NCBI GenBank assembly: GCA_025450315.1 | Contig: JANWHQ010000050.1 | Location: 1 to 37,173, forward strand | Source of the DNA: Caulobacteraceae bacterium | GTDB lineage: Bacteria; Pseudomonadota; Alphaproteobacteria; Caulobacterales; Caulobacteraceae | Direction: 5' to 3' | Length of the DNA stretch: 37,173 bases | Shown here: one piece after another, positions 36,204-37,173 of the stretch | Position numbering within the stretch: position 1 is the stretch's first letter | Layout of the letters: every line of letters begins with the position of its first letter | Made by a program: the position numbers and the translations under genes | Notes under the pieces: generated by a model | Told to the model about the DNA's origin: nothing | The model's database searches: none | What the model saw: the letters and a program-made list of their open reading frames with translations, nothing else

Positions 36204-36992
36204 ATGGCCGCCCATGTCTTTGATGCTTCGGAGCCGAGTCTGGACTCCCTCAGCGATCGTCCGATTGGTAATCCGGGTCCGGGGGCGACCGCCGCCCCCA
36301 CCGACGGCCCGATGTTCGCCGCCCAACCCGCGGTCTTCCACAAGATGCACGAACGCCAGCGCGTCGGCGCCGGGCCGCTGATCGGCCTGGCCGTGGGCGC
36401 GGCGGTGATCGGCGGGCTGGTGTTCGCCATGAGCCGGCACGAGCAGGCCGCCAACGGCGCCCTGACCGGCCGTCACACCCTGAGCCAGGCCCCGGCCCAC
36501 GCCATGGCCGCCGCCACGCCGGCTCCGGCCCCCGCCACCGGGGCCGCCAATCCGGCGCCCATGAAGGCCGCGCCCGCCCCGCGCCACCTGCGCATCGAAA
36601 GCGCCGCGCCGCGCCCGTCCCCCGAGGCCCGCATGGCCGCCCGCCCGGCCCACCGCGTCCGCGCCGAGACGCCGGCCCACCGCGCGGTCCGCGCCGAGAC
36701 GACCGAATCCCAGGCGCCCGCGCCCGTCGCCCGCGCTCCCGCGCCCCAGGCGGTCACCCCGCCGGCGCCGCTGGCCCTGACGCCAGCCCCGTCCGCGGCC
36801 CCGCCGGCCCAGGCTCCGGCGCCCTCCGCCGTCGCCCCGGCGGCGCCCGCCCCGGCGGCTCCGGCTCCGTCGCTGTCGACCCCGGCCCCGCAGCCGACGC
36901 CGGCCCCGGCCACGACCCCTGCTCCGACCACCGCGCCGGCTCCGGCCGCCCCTGACGCCTCGGCGTCCGGCGGCCAGACGACCCCGCAGTAA
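36204..36992 (+). CDS. Membrane-anchored Pro/Ala-rich protein of unknown function
   Basis: The 262-residue protein is not recognised. It has a short soluble N-terminus (1-55), one membrane helix (about 56-76, GPLIGLAVGAAVIGGLVFAM), and a long Pro/Ala-rich region reaching the C-terminus, probably periplasmic and extended like the middle of TonB. There is no folded C-terminal domain. Two tandem copies of AHR-(A)-VRAET occur near residues 150-167. GGAG at 36193-36196 supports ATG 36204. An EcfG-type promoter lies upstream and a strong hairpin downstream, so it is a single-gene unit. Confidence 0.75.
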   Translation: MAAHVFDASEPSLDSLSDRPIGNPGPGATAAPTDGPMFAAQPAVFHKMHERQRVGAGPLIGLAVGAAVIGGLVFAMSRHEQAANGALTGRHTLSQAPAHAMAAATPAPAPATGAANPAPMKAAPAPRHLRIESAAPRPSPEARMAARPAHRVRAETPAHRAVRAETTESQAPAPVARAPAPQAVTPPAPLALTPAPSAAPPAQAPAPSAVAPAAPAPAAPAPSLSTPAPQPTPAPATTPAPTTAPAPAAPDASASGGQTTPQ

Positions 36993-37023
36993 TCGGAGCG
37001 CCTGCCCGGCCTGGGCGGCCGAA

Positions 37024-37050
37024 GGGCGGCTCCCGTTTCGGGGGCCGCCC
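37024..37050 (+). terminator. Strong hairpin after the Pro/Ala-rich gene
   Basis: GGGCGGCTCCCG (37024-37035), loop TTT, and CGGGGGCCGCCC (37039-37050) form a 12-bp stem with one G-T pair. It begins 32 bp after the stop codon at 36992. There is no U-tract, but the position and strength fit a terminator. Confidence 0.6.
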
Positions 37051-37127
37051 CGCGGCCGCGCCACGGAATGGGCGTTTTGTGCGTTCAGGCGTTCAGAGAA
37101 CCTCATCCGAGACCGAAAGACCTGCCG

Positions 37128-37173
37128 ATGACGACCGCCAACGCCCTGGATCCCCCGCCCGCCAGACGCCGGA
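37128..37173 (+). CDS. Possible start of a gene cut by the window end
   Basis: ATG 37128 opens a frame of 15 codons to the window edge (MTTANALDPPPARRR). A weak GAAAGA lies about nine bases upstream, and an 8-bp tandem repeat GCGTTCAG occupies 37081-37096 in the leader. Too little is visible to assign a family or be sure it is translated. Confidence 0.35.
   Translation, partial: MTTANALDPPPARRR

Overview
The window is a high-GC, gene-dense piece of an alphaproteobacterial chromosome. Three things point to the Caulobacterales, probably a Phenylobacterium- or Caulobacter-like genus: the protein families present, CtrA-like boxes of the form TTAA-N7-TTAAC, and an EcfG/SigT-type promoter of the form GGAAC-N16-CGTT. 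I see no phage, insertion sequence, CRISPR array, rRNA or tRNA. Most genes are core or housekeeping, so the unusual signals lie mainly in the spaces between genes.

Layout. 1-2481: the end of a DHA2-type drug exporter and its NodT-type outer-membrane lipoprotein. 2482-5580: a PseB/FlmA-like UDP-GlcNAc 4,6-dehydratase converging on a hybrid histidine kinase, each with a CtrA-like box upstream. 5629-7016: scoAB, a 3-ketoacid CoA-transferase. 7210-9500: a Tat-exported PhoD phosphatase and a DUF559 reading frame with no clear start. 9298-10431: hisI and folE. 10543-17438: cysS, an SRPBCC protein, an IscU-like scaffold, yidD, thrS, ftsY, yciB and a MarR regulator with a lysine-rich tail. 17479-20494 (minus): the cytochrome c maturation set ccmA-ccmB-ccmC-ccmD-ccmG, then a small unknown gene. 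20670-24149: acnA and a DUF1223 protein that lacks the family CxxC. 24150-24455: a non-coding stretch with two strong hairpins that looks like a minus-strand small RNA with cytosine-rich loops. 24456-25644: DUF2794 and a BI-1 family membrane protein. 25751-30201: an ABC transporter (ybbA-ybbP) divergent from a TesA-like esterase and thpR. 30322-32895: DUF2237, a citrate-lyase-like CoA ester lyase, recR and rfbC. 32931-35877 (minus): phoR, phoU and phoB without the pst transporter genes often found between them. 36204-37050: a membrane-anchored Pro/Ala-rich protein behind an EcfG-type promoter. The last bases may start another gene.

How the parts fit. The phosphate genes form one theme. PhoR and PhoB are the two-component pair and PhoU is the negative modulator. 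Direct repeats with an 11-bp period, resembling Pho boxes, lie upstream of phoU, phoR and the distant phoD. A second theme is cell-cycle control, inferred from the CtrA-like boxes. A third is stress control, inferred from the EcfG promoter and from the C-rich-loop RNA candidate, which resembles alphaproteobacterial stress sRNAs in style. All regulatory calls come from reading motifs by eye and are untested.
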